Under the pieces are notes generated by a model. The model had not been told where the DNA came from, did no database searches, and worked only from the letters and a program-made list of their open reading frames with translations. Made by a program: the position numbers and the translations under genes. Of a stretch of 64,000 nt of DNA, positions 25,390 through 37,539 are shown piece after piece. Source of the DNA: Artemia franciscana (taxonomy: Eukaryota > Arthropoda > Branchiopoda > Anostraca > Artemiidae); assembly GCF_032884065.1 (NCBI RefSeq), contig NW_027062691.1, positions 583,918 through 647,917 on the forward strand, given 5' to 3'. Each line of letters opens with the position of its first letter. Within the stretch, counting starts at the first letter, position 1.

Positions 25390-26340
25390 GAGTAAGGGCT
25401 CTGTGGGCGGGCAGATACTTATAAGTATACTGGGGTATTTTTCCAGTAAGCTCCGTGAGCTTCGAGCCGATATCCGGGAAACTATGAACAGATATGAGGC
25501 TCCTATTCCTATACCATGGAGGCAGATACAATAGAAAACCGGAAATAATAAGAACGAATTGAATTAATATCTTTTTTATGAAAAATAGGATAAATAACAG
25601 AAAGAAACAAAACCGAATTATCTGTAAAAACCGAGTATAATTTAGCAAGAGCCTTTATTTTGTATCTACCTCGCTTAGCAACAATTTTAGAGTAACTTAA
25701 TTAGATTTTCTTCTTGCAATCAGCAACAGCGAGAGTCCGTAATGATTTTAGTGTTTTACTAACATTAATTCCCAGCCACCGAAATGAAGAAACTGACGGG
25801 ATAGAAAAAGATCCACAGATTAGAAGAGTAGTGATATTACTATTAAATGAAAGATATTGACACTTTGAAAGATTAAGAGGAAGTCCAATCGCATGAAGTT
25901 TAGATACTACTGTTGAAACAGACAAAGAGAGCCCTTTTTTAGTCCTACTGATCAAAAGAATATCATCCGCATAGGCAAGATAAGAAATATTTACAGAATT
26001 AAGGATACAAGTAGATGGGATACAGGAAAGGACAGATGATATACAAAGTTGGAAAATAGAAGGGTAGAGGACAGCACCTTTCCGGACCCCACGTCGTACT
26101 GGAATTTACTATCTGAAACCCTCGTATCCGTTTTAATCCGCAAAAAGGAATTTGAATACCAATATCTAGGAAGAAAAATTACCGATATGTTGATCCCGTG
26201 ACTAAAAAGGGAAAACATAGCTTGGGAATGCGTAATAGTGTTTGTCCATTTTACTTGTAATACCAATTGATATTCTGCAGCAGAAAATAGTAGAAAACCG
26301 CCCGTCCTTGAGCAGCGATCTATTTTGTTTCTTAGAAAGG
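25390..26340 (-). mobile_element. Non-LTR reverse transcriptase relic
   Basis: On the minus strand the order is ISVIFLPRYWYSNSFLRIK (about 26200), then in a shifted frame GVRKGAVLYPSIFQLCISS and LAYADDILLISR (about 25930-26000, catalytic YADD intact), then LPLNLSKCQYLSFNSN, FRWLGINVSKTLKSLRT, and a final FLLYLPPWYRNRSL...YLPAHRALTRLL ending near 25391. The plus-strand relic at 37540-38640 has the same order and same C-terminus, so both are copies of one family. At least two frameshifts break it. Confidence 0.75.
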
Positions 26341-26344
26341 GCAC

Positions 26345-27102
26345 TAGGAATTTTTGTTTCCGTTCAAATGAGTCCTCAACCGATAGTCTACGATCACTGG
26401 TTTGAAGTGAACGCCGTTGAAAAAAAGAAATACCCGTGTTACGAGTGCAAAATATAATTTTTCTTGTTTCTCAAGATAGGGGATTATAAACGCCTGACCA
26501 GGTTTTTTTTTAGCAGTGTTGGTTTCATTGCTGTTACTGCTGTACCTAATATTTCATCTTGGGTTTATTTTTTAGGAATCAGGGACTTCAAATTTTCAAA
26601 AGCTTCTTCAAGGAATAACACATTATTGTTATGTAGATTTGAGAATGAAAATTTTCAAGTTAGTGTTACATGGGAAATATATTTCACTATGCATTTTCTT
26701 TGAAAACACCAGGTTTTTCAATTTCGGCTACAGTGAACAGCGATTCGCTCTTGACTGGGTTGCAGCTAATGCTGTAACCATGATTGCGGATACAAGTGGC
26801 TGTATTTGGTGTTATCTCTCATTTGAGGATGAAGGTAATAACAAATGATCAATAATCATTAATGGTAGTTGACCTCTGGAACTCACTCTTGGTTTGAAAA
26901 TCTATGATTATAACCACCAATTACTGAATTAGCAGTGATGCTAATTGCATCGTTTCCCAGGGTAGTATATCGTATTTTGTTGTTTGTTACCCCAAAACGA
27001 ATAAGCAAATCGGGAACTGCTCAATAAGACAGTGATATCAATTAACTGTTATAGTTGATTGATAATTATTAAAAACTCTGGTTGCATCCCTAATGACCGT
27101 CT
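26345..27102. other. Non-coding, no supportable gene
   Basis: Plus-strand frames of 69-79 codons (26464-26848) have no motif. They may be chance or part of the 5' half of the neighbouring retroelement read in antisense. Confidence 0.4.
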
Positions 27103-27639
27103 CAAACATTTTGTAGGAACAAACTGTAAGGAGTGACCCGGCTCAATAGTAACTGAAACTCTAAAAAATGTAATTTTGACACCAAAAGGTACATCAAAAG
27201 AATTGGATTTTTATGCTGGTTTCAAATATGTAAGTTTCATGAAGTTTAGTCTTACCCATCAAATGTTACGATCCTGAGAAGGTTTGTCTTATTTTTAAAA
27301 AAAAGTGGAAAACAACCCACAGAAGTAATAGAATCTTGCTGAAAATCAAACCATCAGATTCAGCGTATCAAAGAACCCTAATGTAGAGGTTTCAAGCTCA
27401 TATCTGTAAAAATGTGGATTTTCGTATTTTTTTGCCTGAAGAAAGATTATGGATGCTTGTTTGTTTTTTCCCTGGGGTGATAGTATTGACAGTGGTCGTA
27501 GAATATTGGAAGAGGGGCCATTTGAACGGAAATTAAAATTCTTTTTGCTCTTTCTAAGTGACCAAAAATTGGACGGCAACTAGGCCCCCTCCCACGCTCA
27601 TTCTTTTCCACAGTCACCTGGTCAAAATGGAATTTTTAA
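27103..27639 (+). repeat. R1 repeat, 5' portion
   Basis: It starts near CAAACATTTTG and AACTGTAAGGAGTGACCCGG and follows R1 through the CTAGGCCCCCTCCCACGCTC word near 27580. The 3' half with the hairpin is absent. It passes directly into segment X. Confidence 0.75.
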
Positions 27640-28340
27640 CTGAATTTTTTCTCTTTGGCAGCTTATATTTAGCAGGAAAATTTGCTGCAAGGCCGTATCC
27701 TAGGGGGGTTGAACTTCCCCTCCGAAATGTTTGCCCTATCCGTAAAAAGGTAGCGAAATGTATATAAACTAATTTTTGGTGCGTTTTTTAAAGATTTTGC
27801 CCCCCCCCCGCAAAAAATTCCATGGAAAAAAAATTTGTGATAGTATTTTTGGATCCAGTTTCTATGGAAAAAATTTCTTTTTTGTCCCACAGACACGTTA
27901 TAGATTTCCCAGTTCTGTAGGAATATCCATATTTTTGTCTTGTAATAGATGAAAAATTTCGGGAGTCTAAGTTAGAATCTTTGCTTTGAAAACTAAAGGA
28001 GTCGAAAACCGTAGCTTTGGTAGTAAAAGGAGTTGGAAATATACAGTTTATTTATTCCGCCACCTAGGTTTGTTGTGGCAATTCGTTTATGCTTCGAAGA
28101 TTTTATTGCTGTCACGAGGTGAGCCTGCTTTTCGTTTCTTTAACTAAAAGCAGAACACTTGGGACAGTCATCTGAAGACCGATGATAAAGGCTTTTGACA
28201 GATGTTCAGTTGTAGACATAAAAACTGGATTTTCTGTCTGACGAGCTTGTCTGACGGCTGTTGACAAAATGCATAAGTATTTAGAAGAGAACGTTTCCAA
28301 ATCAAAACTGACCCAGACAGTATTGTTTTGTATTATGACA
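27640..28340. repeat. Segment X, copy 1, upstream of the SUCO pseudogene
   Basis: About 700 bases recur at 33385-34145 in the same orientation. Shared words include TTTTTCTCTTTGGCAGCTT, CACAGACACGTT, GTAAAAGGAGTTGGA and ACTGACCCAGACAGTATTGT. This copy runs into the leader of the SUCO-like pseudogene; the other does not. Confidence 0.85.
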
Positions 28341-28393
28341 GTAAATTTTCAGTTGAGGATAGGCAACCTAACTGAAGATTTTCTCTTCTGGTT

Positions 28394-30835
28394 ATGAAGG
28401 CTGAGAAGATAATGACAAAGATGACCGTTTTACATTTTCTTGTTTTCGTTTCTCTGACTCTTTTGCAAGTAATTGGGGCAAATAATTTGGATTTTATTAA
28501 CTTGACACCTAATTCAGAAGAACCAGATACCAGAGAAACCATTCATTTACCAGAAAGGATATGCAGTGATGCTAAAGTCTTGAGTTTAAGTACTGTTGAG
28601 GAAACAGGAACTGAAAAAAAAACAAAAAACATAATAGCCAAGATGAAATTAAAGTGAACAGTGAAGACAGTTTTAGTGAAATAGAGGTTAAGGAATTAAA
28701 TATTGAAAGTGTTGTTGATTTGGCTGCTAGTGACATCCTATTAAAGAATGAGGAAAACAAATCTAGAGGATAGTAGCTCATACTCTATGAAGAAAAATGA
28801 ATTTGTTTTGGATTCACAACCAAATGAAATCACTGTGAACTCCCCCACTGCTTCTTTGAACTTCAATCCAGAAGGTAATGTTACTCAAGAAAGGATTACA
28901 GAAGAAATTAGCCACCAAAATATGTCTAATGAATCTCAAGCGGAAGGTAGTGCCAAAGATGAAGAGATGCCTTCTTTTAGTGAATGGAGTGAAAAAATCC
29001 TGCAAGCAGAAAAGGCTAAAATTGGAACAGTGAAGGCTCCGTCAGCACAGAGAAATGGAATTAAAATGCGTTTAAGTAACTATACATCTTTAAGTTGTGG
29101 GGCCAAGACAATTGCAGCAAATCCAGAAGCTGAAAATTTAAAAGCTATTTTAGATTCGTCATATGATGATTATATGTTGAGTCCCTGTTCGTCAAAGTCT
29201 TGGTTTGTGGTTGAGCTTTGCCAAACAATTCAGCTACAAAAAATTGAAATTGCCAATTTTGAACTATTTTCATCTGGTTTTAAAGACTTTCGTTTTTTCA
29301 TTAGTGACCGCTATCCGACAAAAGAGTGGGTTGTACTCGGATCATTCTCTGCACTCGACCAAAGACAAGAGCAAAGTTTTGATGTAGACAGTGAGCATTT
29401 TGGAAAATTTTTGAAGGTTGAGATCCTTTCTCACTTTGGAAATGAGCACTACTGCCCTATCACATTGTTTCGTGTTTTTGGAACTAGTGAATTCGAAGTA
29501 CTAGAAAAGGACCATAATGAAGACGAAGATTTTTCAACAGCAGAAGAAATGCTAGAGGATTTTATTGACAGCAGAATACCATCCATATCTGTTACAGATA
29601 CTGTGATAAATAGTACCAAAATAGCAGTTGAGAAACTTACTGGAAAAGCTGCCAATGGTGAAACTGTAAATCCTGGAATAGAGTTAGCAACCCCTACTTA
29701 CAATTGTGATTTGCAATCAGAATTTTTTGAATTTTACTTAAAACTATTCAAAAATACCCAAATTTGTAAAAGTTACGGATTTGATTCCTCCGTTGGAGTT
29801 TGTTGTGACAGTAAAAGTGTCAGATATACTTTGTATATTGCCGCAATGCTTGGACCCAAAACTATGAAATGCTTTTGTGATTATTATTTACAGAGGATGA
29901 CTAAGTCGCCATTTTTTATTTGCCCCTCAAATATTTATAGTCCAAGAAACGAGTTTGTTAATATAAGTATTGATTCTATCCAATCTGATACTTTGCACCT
30001 GATCGATGTACCTGACACTAAGCCTTTTAAAAGTTATGAAGAGATTTTCGAGCAAGGATCTGAAAAGAATCCAAAAACTATTGAAAAACTACTTTCAGAA
30101 ACTAATGATGCAACTATAGACGCTGTGAACTCTTCAGAGAAGCCTACTTCTGAGTTTCAGTCAATGTCCCAGTCGAAGGTCAATGCTGAGTCGAATGTCA
30201 CAGTTGGTATTGGATCACAACAGAAAGAAACGGTTTTTGTTAGACTATCGAATAAGTTACGAACCTTAGAAAAAAATATAACATTGAGTGTGGAGTATTT
30301 GGAAAAGCTCAGTAAAGACTATAAAAGAAAAGTTGAAGATTTGCAAAAGGCTTTAAATCAAACTACTGGGTTGGTGACAACTATGGGCGAACAACTGAAT
30401 TTGCTTGAAGAGAAGTATAAAGGAGATTTTGCAATTGTAAAGAAAAACCAAGAAATGCTTCAAAAGTCGCTTAATACTTTATGGTTAGTAATTGAAATAT
30501 CCATTCTAGTCCTGATTTTTGTTTTTTTTTTAATTTTCTTAGAGGACTTATAGGGCTCGGGCTGAAACTGGAAACTGAAGAGAAACAGCAATCATTGATT
30601 ATTAGTTCAAGGCAAAGTGGGAATGCTATAGATCATCAAAAGTATAGCCCCTTAGCCAATTTGCCTAGTAATGGTCGTCGTGTTTTCTAAGTTCCCTTAT
30701 TCGAGAGCTCTGTAGAGAAACAGCTGAGTCAAACACGATGTGTATTGACGATCTCGGAAGCTGTGAAAAATCGTTGAGTGGTCGTGTATCTAGTCGTACT
30801 TCACAGAAGAAAAGGAGAAATAGAAGTGCTTGAAG
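28394..30835 (+). pseudogene. SUCO: Broken second copy of the SUCO-like SUN-domain gene
   Basis: It aligns with 16756-19185 from leader to 3' UTR. Relative to the intact copy, an A-rich insertion near 28614-28636 (8 extra bases) shifts the frame and gives a stop at 28655. One extra base near 28755 restores the frame, leaving about 35 codons scrambled. From 28757 to 30550 the frame is open, including the whole SUN domain and coiled coil, with roughly 26 amino-acid and 15 silent differences by eye. In the membrane segment the sequence becomes FVFFLIFLEDL and stops at 30551-30553, removing the cytosolic tail, whose remnants to 30835 have a further stop and a one-base loss. A shorter product starting inside 28748-28850 would lack the signal peptide. 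Transcription cannot be judged. Confidence 0.85.
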
Positions 30836-31106
30836 GGTGCCACCAGGGAGAGAGGACAGTTGTCATTCTGACAAAAAAAAAAAAAAATAGAGAAAAGCGT
30901 TTGAAATAGAAAATATTTCATTATAAAAAATAATTATGAGACATAAAAAATATATTTTATGCTTCTACTCCCGACAAAATTTCTGCACTCACACTACTAC
31001 CATCAGGAGAATTTTTCGGCCACCCTTAAACACTTGTGTGGTCTGTGTCACCTGAATTTTATAATATATTTATTCCCACAGTAAATGTATTACTTTGTGA
31101 TATTCT
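30836..31106. other. 3' flank shared with the intact SUCO-like gene
   Basis: Homologous to about 19186-19467. Similarity stops at TTTGTGATATTCTTA, exactly where minus-strand Helitron sequence begins. An A15 tract at about 30874 and the lost AATAAA are differences from the first copy. Confidence 0.8.
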
Positions 31107-31221
31107 TAGCTTGCTGTTGGTGTGGCGATTCGCGCCTCCCAAGCCCCCCCCCCCCCGCGCGTAATTCGTTACGCATCATTGCAGTTGTGTCCGTGTGTCC
31201 CACCTGTGAATATAGATAGAT

Positions 31222-31222
<1 letters not shown>

Positions 31223-31308
<86 letters not shown>
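31223..31308. repeat. (TA)n microsatellite inside Helitron E
   Basis: About 86 bases of TA lie between the 3' subterminal block and the helicase C-terminal remnant. The same position in Helitron D (24419-24440) holds a much shorter TA run. Confidence 0.95.
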
Positions 31309-31310
<2 letters not shown>

Positions 31311-32612
31311 TTTAACTACGTAAAACTTGCGAATATACAATATTCTTTGCTGTCCCATTGTCTGTGCATATAAATAGATTGTCAGGTTTACCGACTCTTG
31401 AACATGCAACATATAATTGTCCATGGGAAAACAATCCGTACTCAGATCTATACCGCATTTTAATAATGATTGCCCTTGGGCATTGTTGATGGTAATTGCT
31501 AATCGAACATTCCCTTGTCCCCGTCGTTATTTATATATCTCCCATGTGCTCTTCCGGCGTCCCCGTTGTAGTAGTGTCCCTGTGTCCCGGTCGTCATTTA
31601 TATTCCCTGTGTCCCGCTTGTCATTTGTGTCCCGGTGTCTCGGTCTGTAATTTCTCTTTGAGTGTCCCGGTCGTCATTTATATTCCTTGTGTCCCGGTAT
31701 TTCGGTCTGTAACATACGACAATATATCAATTGTGTTGTAACTTTGTTCACAATTTCATTCTACACATGTAGAAATAGAAACAGTACGATTAGGTGAAGG
31801 CATTCCCAAATACGGTACTGAAGAAGTTTGTTTGCAATAGATAAGCACAAATCTTCAATCATTACTAAAGTGCAGTTATAAATTTCTGTTGTAAAGTCCA
31901 AGGTCATATCTGACCTTTCTAGCCGTATTCGGTGGAGTATATTCTCGGCCATTTGCGATTTGTATTTCTCCCATAACTCTGTTGGAGATGAAGGAGAGCA
32001 ACTTTTGCCGGAAGACACGGGCCGTAATGTCATGTCTATGAACCGGCGATTTTCCAAGATGTAAAAGTTGTTGTATCTAATCCCAAGATGGATTATATAT
32101 AAGTGTAATAAATAACGAATCATTAATCTATAGGCATAATATTTCATTGTGCTGCATTTCTTATCCATTTCTTTGTTAGTGGCTGGATTTATCAATTTAA
32201 TATTATAGTGATAGCCGTCGGCTTATTGCCAAAAAATGATAGGATACTGTAGAGCATCGTAGCATCGATGAGTTTAATAAAAACTTCTCTTTGAAATGCC
32301 TTCTTATATATTTATAATGACGTCATATACAAAGCCTTTGACGTCATATACAAATCACCGACCAAAACGATTGCCACTTCGTTGATAGTTGCGTATCAGT
32401 AGGCATCAACTCGATTACTGTTTTGAACAGAAGCACTAAATTATTATTTCTGTGGAAAAGATGTTGCAACTGGGAAACGATAGTCCTTTCAACGTCGTTT
32501 TTTTCATCATCGGTATCACTTCAAAGTTGTTTGGTTTGTTTTACCTTGACTTGTCTTTCGTCACTATGAAATGCATATCGCCGGGCCTTTGTTTTTTTTA
32601 AACTAAAATTTA

Positions 32613-33140
32613 TTAGGCATTGATGACCTTATCCAAGTCAAAATCCCAAACCCAATCATCATCGCTATCATTTTCAGTTTTGATACGTTTTGACTCGCTG
32701 TGCAGGTTGTTTCTGGTTGCTCTTGTGATTCCTCGGCACACTTTTTTTTTGGTGATTTCTCTTTGAGACGCAAGCCTGTTTTCACGCTGTTGTTGTGATT
32801 CCTCGGCGCGCTTTCTTTTCATACTTTCTCTATTAGCCGCAAGCCTGTTTTCACGCTGTTGTTGTGATTCCTTGGCACGCTTTCTTTTCTTACTTTCTCT
32901 AATAGCCACACGCCTTTTGGCATTAGCTCTTTGAGCAGCTTCCTCGGCTGTTTCTTCTGCCATTGTAGGTTCTTCTGCCATTTTAAGATCTATTTTAAAA
33001 ATTTCTCTTTGATGTTGTGATTCCTCGGCACGCTTTCTTTTCACACTTTCTCTATTAGCCGCAAGCCTGTTTTCACGCTCTTGTTGTGATTCCTCGGCAC
33101 GCTTTCTTTTTTTTTACTTTCTCTATTAGCCGCAAGCCTT
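32613..33140 (-). pseudogene. Helitron N-terminal region with RAEES repeats
   Basis: The open part is about 143 codons (33044 to 32613) with no ATG at its start. It contains about four 23-residue units of the form KRKRAEESQQQRENRLAANR and a different acidic insert TMAEETAEEAAQRANAKRR, and ends in DSDDDWVWDFDLDKVINA. A frame-broken unit continues upstream to about 33118. Charged repeats of this type occur at the N-terminus of Helitron proteins. A short relative is at 41892-42044. Confidence 0.7.
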
Positions 33141-33384
33141 TTGGCATTAGCTCTTTGTGCAGCTTCCTTGACTGTTTCTTCTGCTCATTTCTTCTCTCAT
33201 TTTAAGATCTATGTTAAAAATTTCTCTTTCAAAGGGTATGTGTTACTTATTTGGGAACAAAAACCCTAGTTCGTTTTATGTTACCTAAGTAAAGGTAATG
33301 TGGCTATCGTGCTCATAATTTACTTGTGTTTTTGAATTTTGAAATAATAAATAAAATTTAAAAGTAGTATTTTGGTCGGTCTGA

Positions 33385-34145
33385 CTAAATTTTTTCTCTT
33401 TGGCAGCTTCTATTCAGTGGAAAAATTTGCTGCAAGGGCGTATCTGGAGGGGGGGGGGTGAGTCTCTCCAAACGTTTGCCGTTCCCAAATGTATCAAAAA
33501 TGCATATAAATTAATTTTTGATGCGTTTTTTGAAGTTTTTCATACCCCACTCCCGCTAGAAAAATAACTCCATGGAATAACTTTTGGTGATTGCATTTTG
33601 AATTCAGTTCTAAGGGTTTTATTGAAATTAGTTAATTTAATTTTGACCCTATTTTTTGTCCCACAGACACGTTGTGGATTTCCCAGTTCTGTAGAAATGT
33701 CCATATTTTTGTCTTGAAATAGATGAAAATTTTCGGGAGTCAAAGTTAGAATCTTTTGCTTTGAAAATTAAAGGAGTCAAGAATCGTACCTTCGGTAGTA
33801 AAAGGAGTTGGAGATATACAGTTTATTTACTCCGCCACCCAGGTTTCTTGTAGTACTTATTTTATGCTTATAAGGTTTTATTGTTGTCACGGAGTGAGCC
33901 TGCTTTTCGTTTCTTTAAATAAAAGGAGAACATGTGGGACAGTCATCTATAGACCGATGATAAAGGCTTTTGACAGATGTTCAGTTGTAGACATAAAAAC
34001 TTGAATTTCTGCCTGACGAGCTAGGGACACTAAGATTGAAAATCATTATTTTCAGTTATGAAGGGGCTATTGAGAGAAAGCATAAATATTTGGAGCTGAA
34101 GGTTTCCAAATCAATACTGACCCAGACAGTATTGTTTTGAAAATT
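33385..34145. repeat. Segment X, copy 2, without a SUCO sequence
   Basis: Direct-orientation partner of 27640-28340, with roughly 85-90% identity by eye. It ends at the same GACCCAGACAGTATTGTTTTG word, after which AAAATTTCAGCAACAGC replaces the pseudogene leader. Confidence 0.85.
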
Positions 34146-35399
34146 TCAGCAACAGCACATAGAAGAAAGAAAAAAAAAGTGGGGGATCCAAGTATCAATA
34201 GTTGTTACATAGAAGACGGTCTAAATGTTTTCTGTTAGAAATCATTAAAATGATGATGAAAATAGCGCAAACAGAAGTGCACACCAAACATGACCCTTTC
34301 GTTGTGTCATGACCTTTTGTGGTGGCAGCAGACAACCCCAAAAGTGTGTTTATCAAGTGTGATTGGATTGGAGGGTGATTTGCACTTTCTCCCTCTGTGC
34401 GGGTATGTTGAGACTGAGATTTGAGGCTTGGCAAGTCTTGTATAAAGACTACTAATGCGGTGTTAAATACTTGAGTAAAATTAGGCGCGAAAAAGTGACT
34501 TAACCTAATTCATTTCCAGCGTTTTGAGAACAAAAGAAAAAAAAATTGAAGAAGAAGGTACATTTTCTGTGTAAATAACATGTTTCCTAAGGCTGATAGA
34601 AACATAATGGTTCTTGTGTTGTTCTGTTCGTATTTTATCGTTTGTCCCCCCCCCCATGATTTAATCGATTTGTTCTACAATTATCGAGTAACTTAAAATA
34701 ACCATCGTAATATGTCACTCTCCGTATTCAAGATTATACTTTATGGCATAGATGTGGTCTTAATGTCAAATTGGGTGTAATGCCGTGTCTACATCCAACG
34801 TTTTCTGGCAAACTGGTAATATGGATAGTGTAGATCGCTACTACCCTTCCCGTTTCCCGTTTCTGGGTGCTGTACAAAAAGACGCCAATAAATGAGCAAG
34901 TATGCCAAAAAATTGAATGTGCAGATGGGTTGTTCCGTTTCCTGGGAGCTTTAACAAGTAATAAGTTTGAATTGAAAGTCATGTAACTTACCTAGAAAGG
35001 TGAGGAAGCTTCTAAAAACTCTTAGAAACAGTCAAATACTTTCTCATCAGTTGAAAATTGGTAGGACATACTTGGTGATCAGAAACGTGGACGGAAAACT
35101 GGAGAACGAGAAACTAGGAGATAGGCAGCAGTCTACTTTAGCATTGTAATTTGTCTCCCAATTTTTCGGGAACCGTAGAATGTAGACTCACTTTAAGGAA
35201 AAATATATCTCCAAGAAAGAAGTGTCTCACAGCATATTCCCACCACCCTTAGTTTTATTAAGTAGTTTTTATTGTTCAGTTGTCTTTACTATTTGTTCAG
35301 TTCCGTGTTGTTTTATAATGTTTTTTGCCACCCCCTCGGACAAGTTTTTTTTTTTTGGGGGGGGGTGGCTCTTAATACTTATGTAATATAAATTAGACG
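34146..35399. other. Non-coding, nothing recognised
   Basis: Small frames on the minus strand (34195-34434, 34734-34982) have no motif. C9 and G10 tracts occur near 34646 and 35358. Confidence 0.45.
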
Positions 35400-37035
35400 A
35401 AAAAAAAAGTTTTTTTTTAACTGAAAGTAGGCTAAGGAGCAACATTAAAACTTAAAAATAGCAGAAATTATCACGTATATCAAGTGGACTAACCCCCTTC
35501 TTAACGCCTTGCTCTTTACGCTAATTTTTTTTTAGTTCCTTTAAACAAGCTCCCTGTTGTTCTGATTAAATGACCCTTGTGTTTCAGGACTTGTTCTTGA
35601 AGAATTGGGTCAAAATTCAAACTTTAGCGTAAAGAGTGAGGTGGTGAGGAGGGAGCAATCCCCTTCAAAACACAATAATTTTTGCTCGTTATAAGTTTTA
35701 ATGTTGCTCCTTGCTTTCAGTTGAAAAAATTTGTTTTTCTAATTTAATTTCTAACCTTTTTTAAGTAATGCTAGGAACTTCGGCCCCACCTCCACGGAGA
35801 AATCCTCCTCCCCACAGAAATATCCTCCAGACAATTCAATCCCGGGTAAGATTTAGCCTTGACAATCACTCTTAAGAACTCCACACGTAAAATTGAGACG
35901 GAATTCCCCCAGTGAATTTCCCCTCCCCTGGAGTTCAAGTTCACTCCCTGGAGACTTCTATCGCCATAGAAAATTCTCCCGTAGAAAAAAACCCAGCAAG
36001 AAATTCACCCCTTCCACCCGAAAATGTATGCATACTTCACAATAACAAATGCTATGTGTAAAAAATAGGCAAATTTTATGACTTAGACCTTTCCCCTGGG
36101 GCAGTGGAGGGTCAGGCTATATCAAAAAGTTTAGTTATTGGGCGTTTCAACTATGATGAGGAAAATGGCTATATCAAAATTATGATCGGACGATTTTGGG
36201 AAAAAGGGGCTGGGGAGGGGGCCGGGTTGCCCTTCAATATTTTTGGTCACTTAAAAAAGTGCACTAGAACTTACAATTTTTGTTGAGCCCTCTCATGATG
36301 TTGCTGAACCACTGGGTCAATACAATCACCACTGAAAAAAACAAAACAAAAACAACAACAAATAAACACGCATCCGTGATCTTTATTCTGGCAATAATAC
36401 AAGATTCCACATTTTTGCAGATAGGAGCTTGAAGTCATTACAGTATGGTTTCTTAACATGTTGAATCTGGTGGTGTTACTTTCATTAAGATTCTAAAACT
36501 TTTATTATTCCCCTTTTTTTGAAAATCAGGCAAATTTTCTTAGGTTCGTAGCCTATAATCGGTAATACTAAACTTAATGAAACTTGTATATTTAAAATCA
36601 GCATAATAAGCCGATTCTTATTAATATTATCTTTATTATTAATTTATAATAACTTATATAACTTATAACTATATAATTATATAACTTATATAACTATGTA
36701 TCTAATATAACTAATATAACTAATTATATAACTAATATTAAAACTAACTAAACTAACTAATAATAATAATAATAATAAACTATAATAACAATAATAATAA
36801 TAATAGTAATAATAAACTAACTAAAACTAACTAATAATTATATAACTTATATTATAAATTATATAACTTATATAACTTTTTATTATAATTAACTTATTAA
36901 TATTAATATCATTAATATTATAATAGCATAATTATTATTTCGGTATATAATTATCAAATTACGTTTTTTAGAGTTTTGATTACTATTGAGCAGGGTCGCT
37001 CACTTAGCCTACAGTTCGTTATCACGACCTGTTTG
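35400..37035 (-). repeat. R1 repeat on the minus strand, with AT-rich expansion
   Basis: Read on the minus strand it starts near 37035 with a variant of the CAGTTCG palindrome and ends at about 35410 with the TCCTTAGCC-like terminus. The hairpin part is 35410-35740. An insertion of TAATAA/TTATA-type sequence at 36600-36940 is not present in other copies. No coding capacity. Confidence 0.75.
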
Positions 37036-37500
37036 ATATAATAATAAAAGATATTTAGATGTTATTTTGGTCTTAAATTGTAAGGATTTCATTGATATTT
37101 CTAAAAATATATATCCATCAGAGCTTATTCTTGAACCTGGTCATGGCGCGATCATTTCTTAGATTTAAATATTAATATTTGTGATAATAATAAATTAAGT
37201 TTTAAAATGTATAATAAAACGGATGATTTTGATTTTGAAGTGATTAGTTTCCCATTCCCTGAAAGTAATATACACTCAAATATCACATATTCAGCGTTTT
37301 TCTCACAGTTACTTCGTTATGCAAGGATTTGTAGTAATTATATTGATTTTAAAAATAGATGTAAAATCTTAAGCCAAAAATTGATATCAAGAGGTTTTTC
37401 TGCAAATAAATTAACTTGGCAATTTAAAAATTTAGTTTTCATTATAACGAACTTTTAAATAAATATCAAAAGAATTATCTAGAAATACTTAAAGAAATTT
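37036..37500 (+). mobile_element. Retroelement polyprotein fragment
   Basis: Plus-strand frames give SELILEPGHG, FLDLNINICDNNKLSFKM, YNKTDDFDFEVISFPFPESN and FFSQLLRYARICSNYIDF before a stop at 37458. The order (DDF-F--NFP, then QL-RYAR-CS-Y-DF and a KLISRGF-like element) is the C-terminal part of a reverse transcriptase type found in many invertebrate genomes, possibly Penelope- or DIRS-related; I cannot name the clade. It is 5' truncated by the R1 copy. Confidence 0.5.
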
Positions 37501-37539
37501 TCAACTAATTTCGGAGGTTCGAGAATTGTTGTTGCAGCG

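Larger units (their letters stand above)
31107..33240 (-). mobile_element. Decayed Helitron E with Rep-helicase remnants
   Basis: Its 3' end is at about 31107, where the complement of a damaged hairpin and of the GCGCGGGGGG block is read. Going down the minus strand from 33240: N-terminal coding with KRKRAEESQQQRENRLAANR repeated several times (33140-32613); relics around HDITARVFRQKL of the Rep region; NPATNKEMDKKCSTMKYYAY (32195-32130); WEKYKSQMAENILHRIRLE and MIEDLCLSIANKLLQ of the helicase N-terminal part (about 32000-31810); a minisatellite (31505-31715); and the helicase C-terminal remnant (31500-31320). Most of Rep and all of the helicase Walker region are deleted. The 5' terminus is not clear. 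Confidence 0.75.

Noticed and set aside
28748-30553. A functional 601-codon SUN-domain gene starting at 28748
   Set aside because: The ATG lies at the second frameshift; the true frame comes from 28394, and the product would lack the signal peptide and the cytosolic tail.
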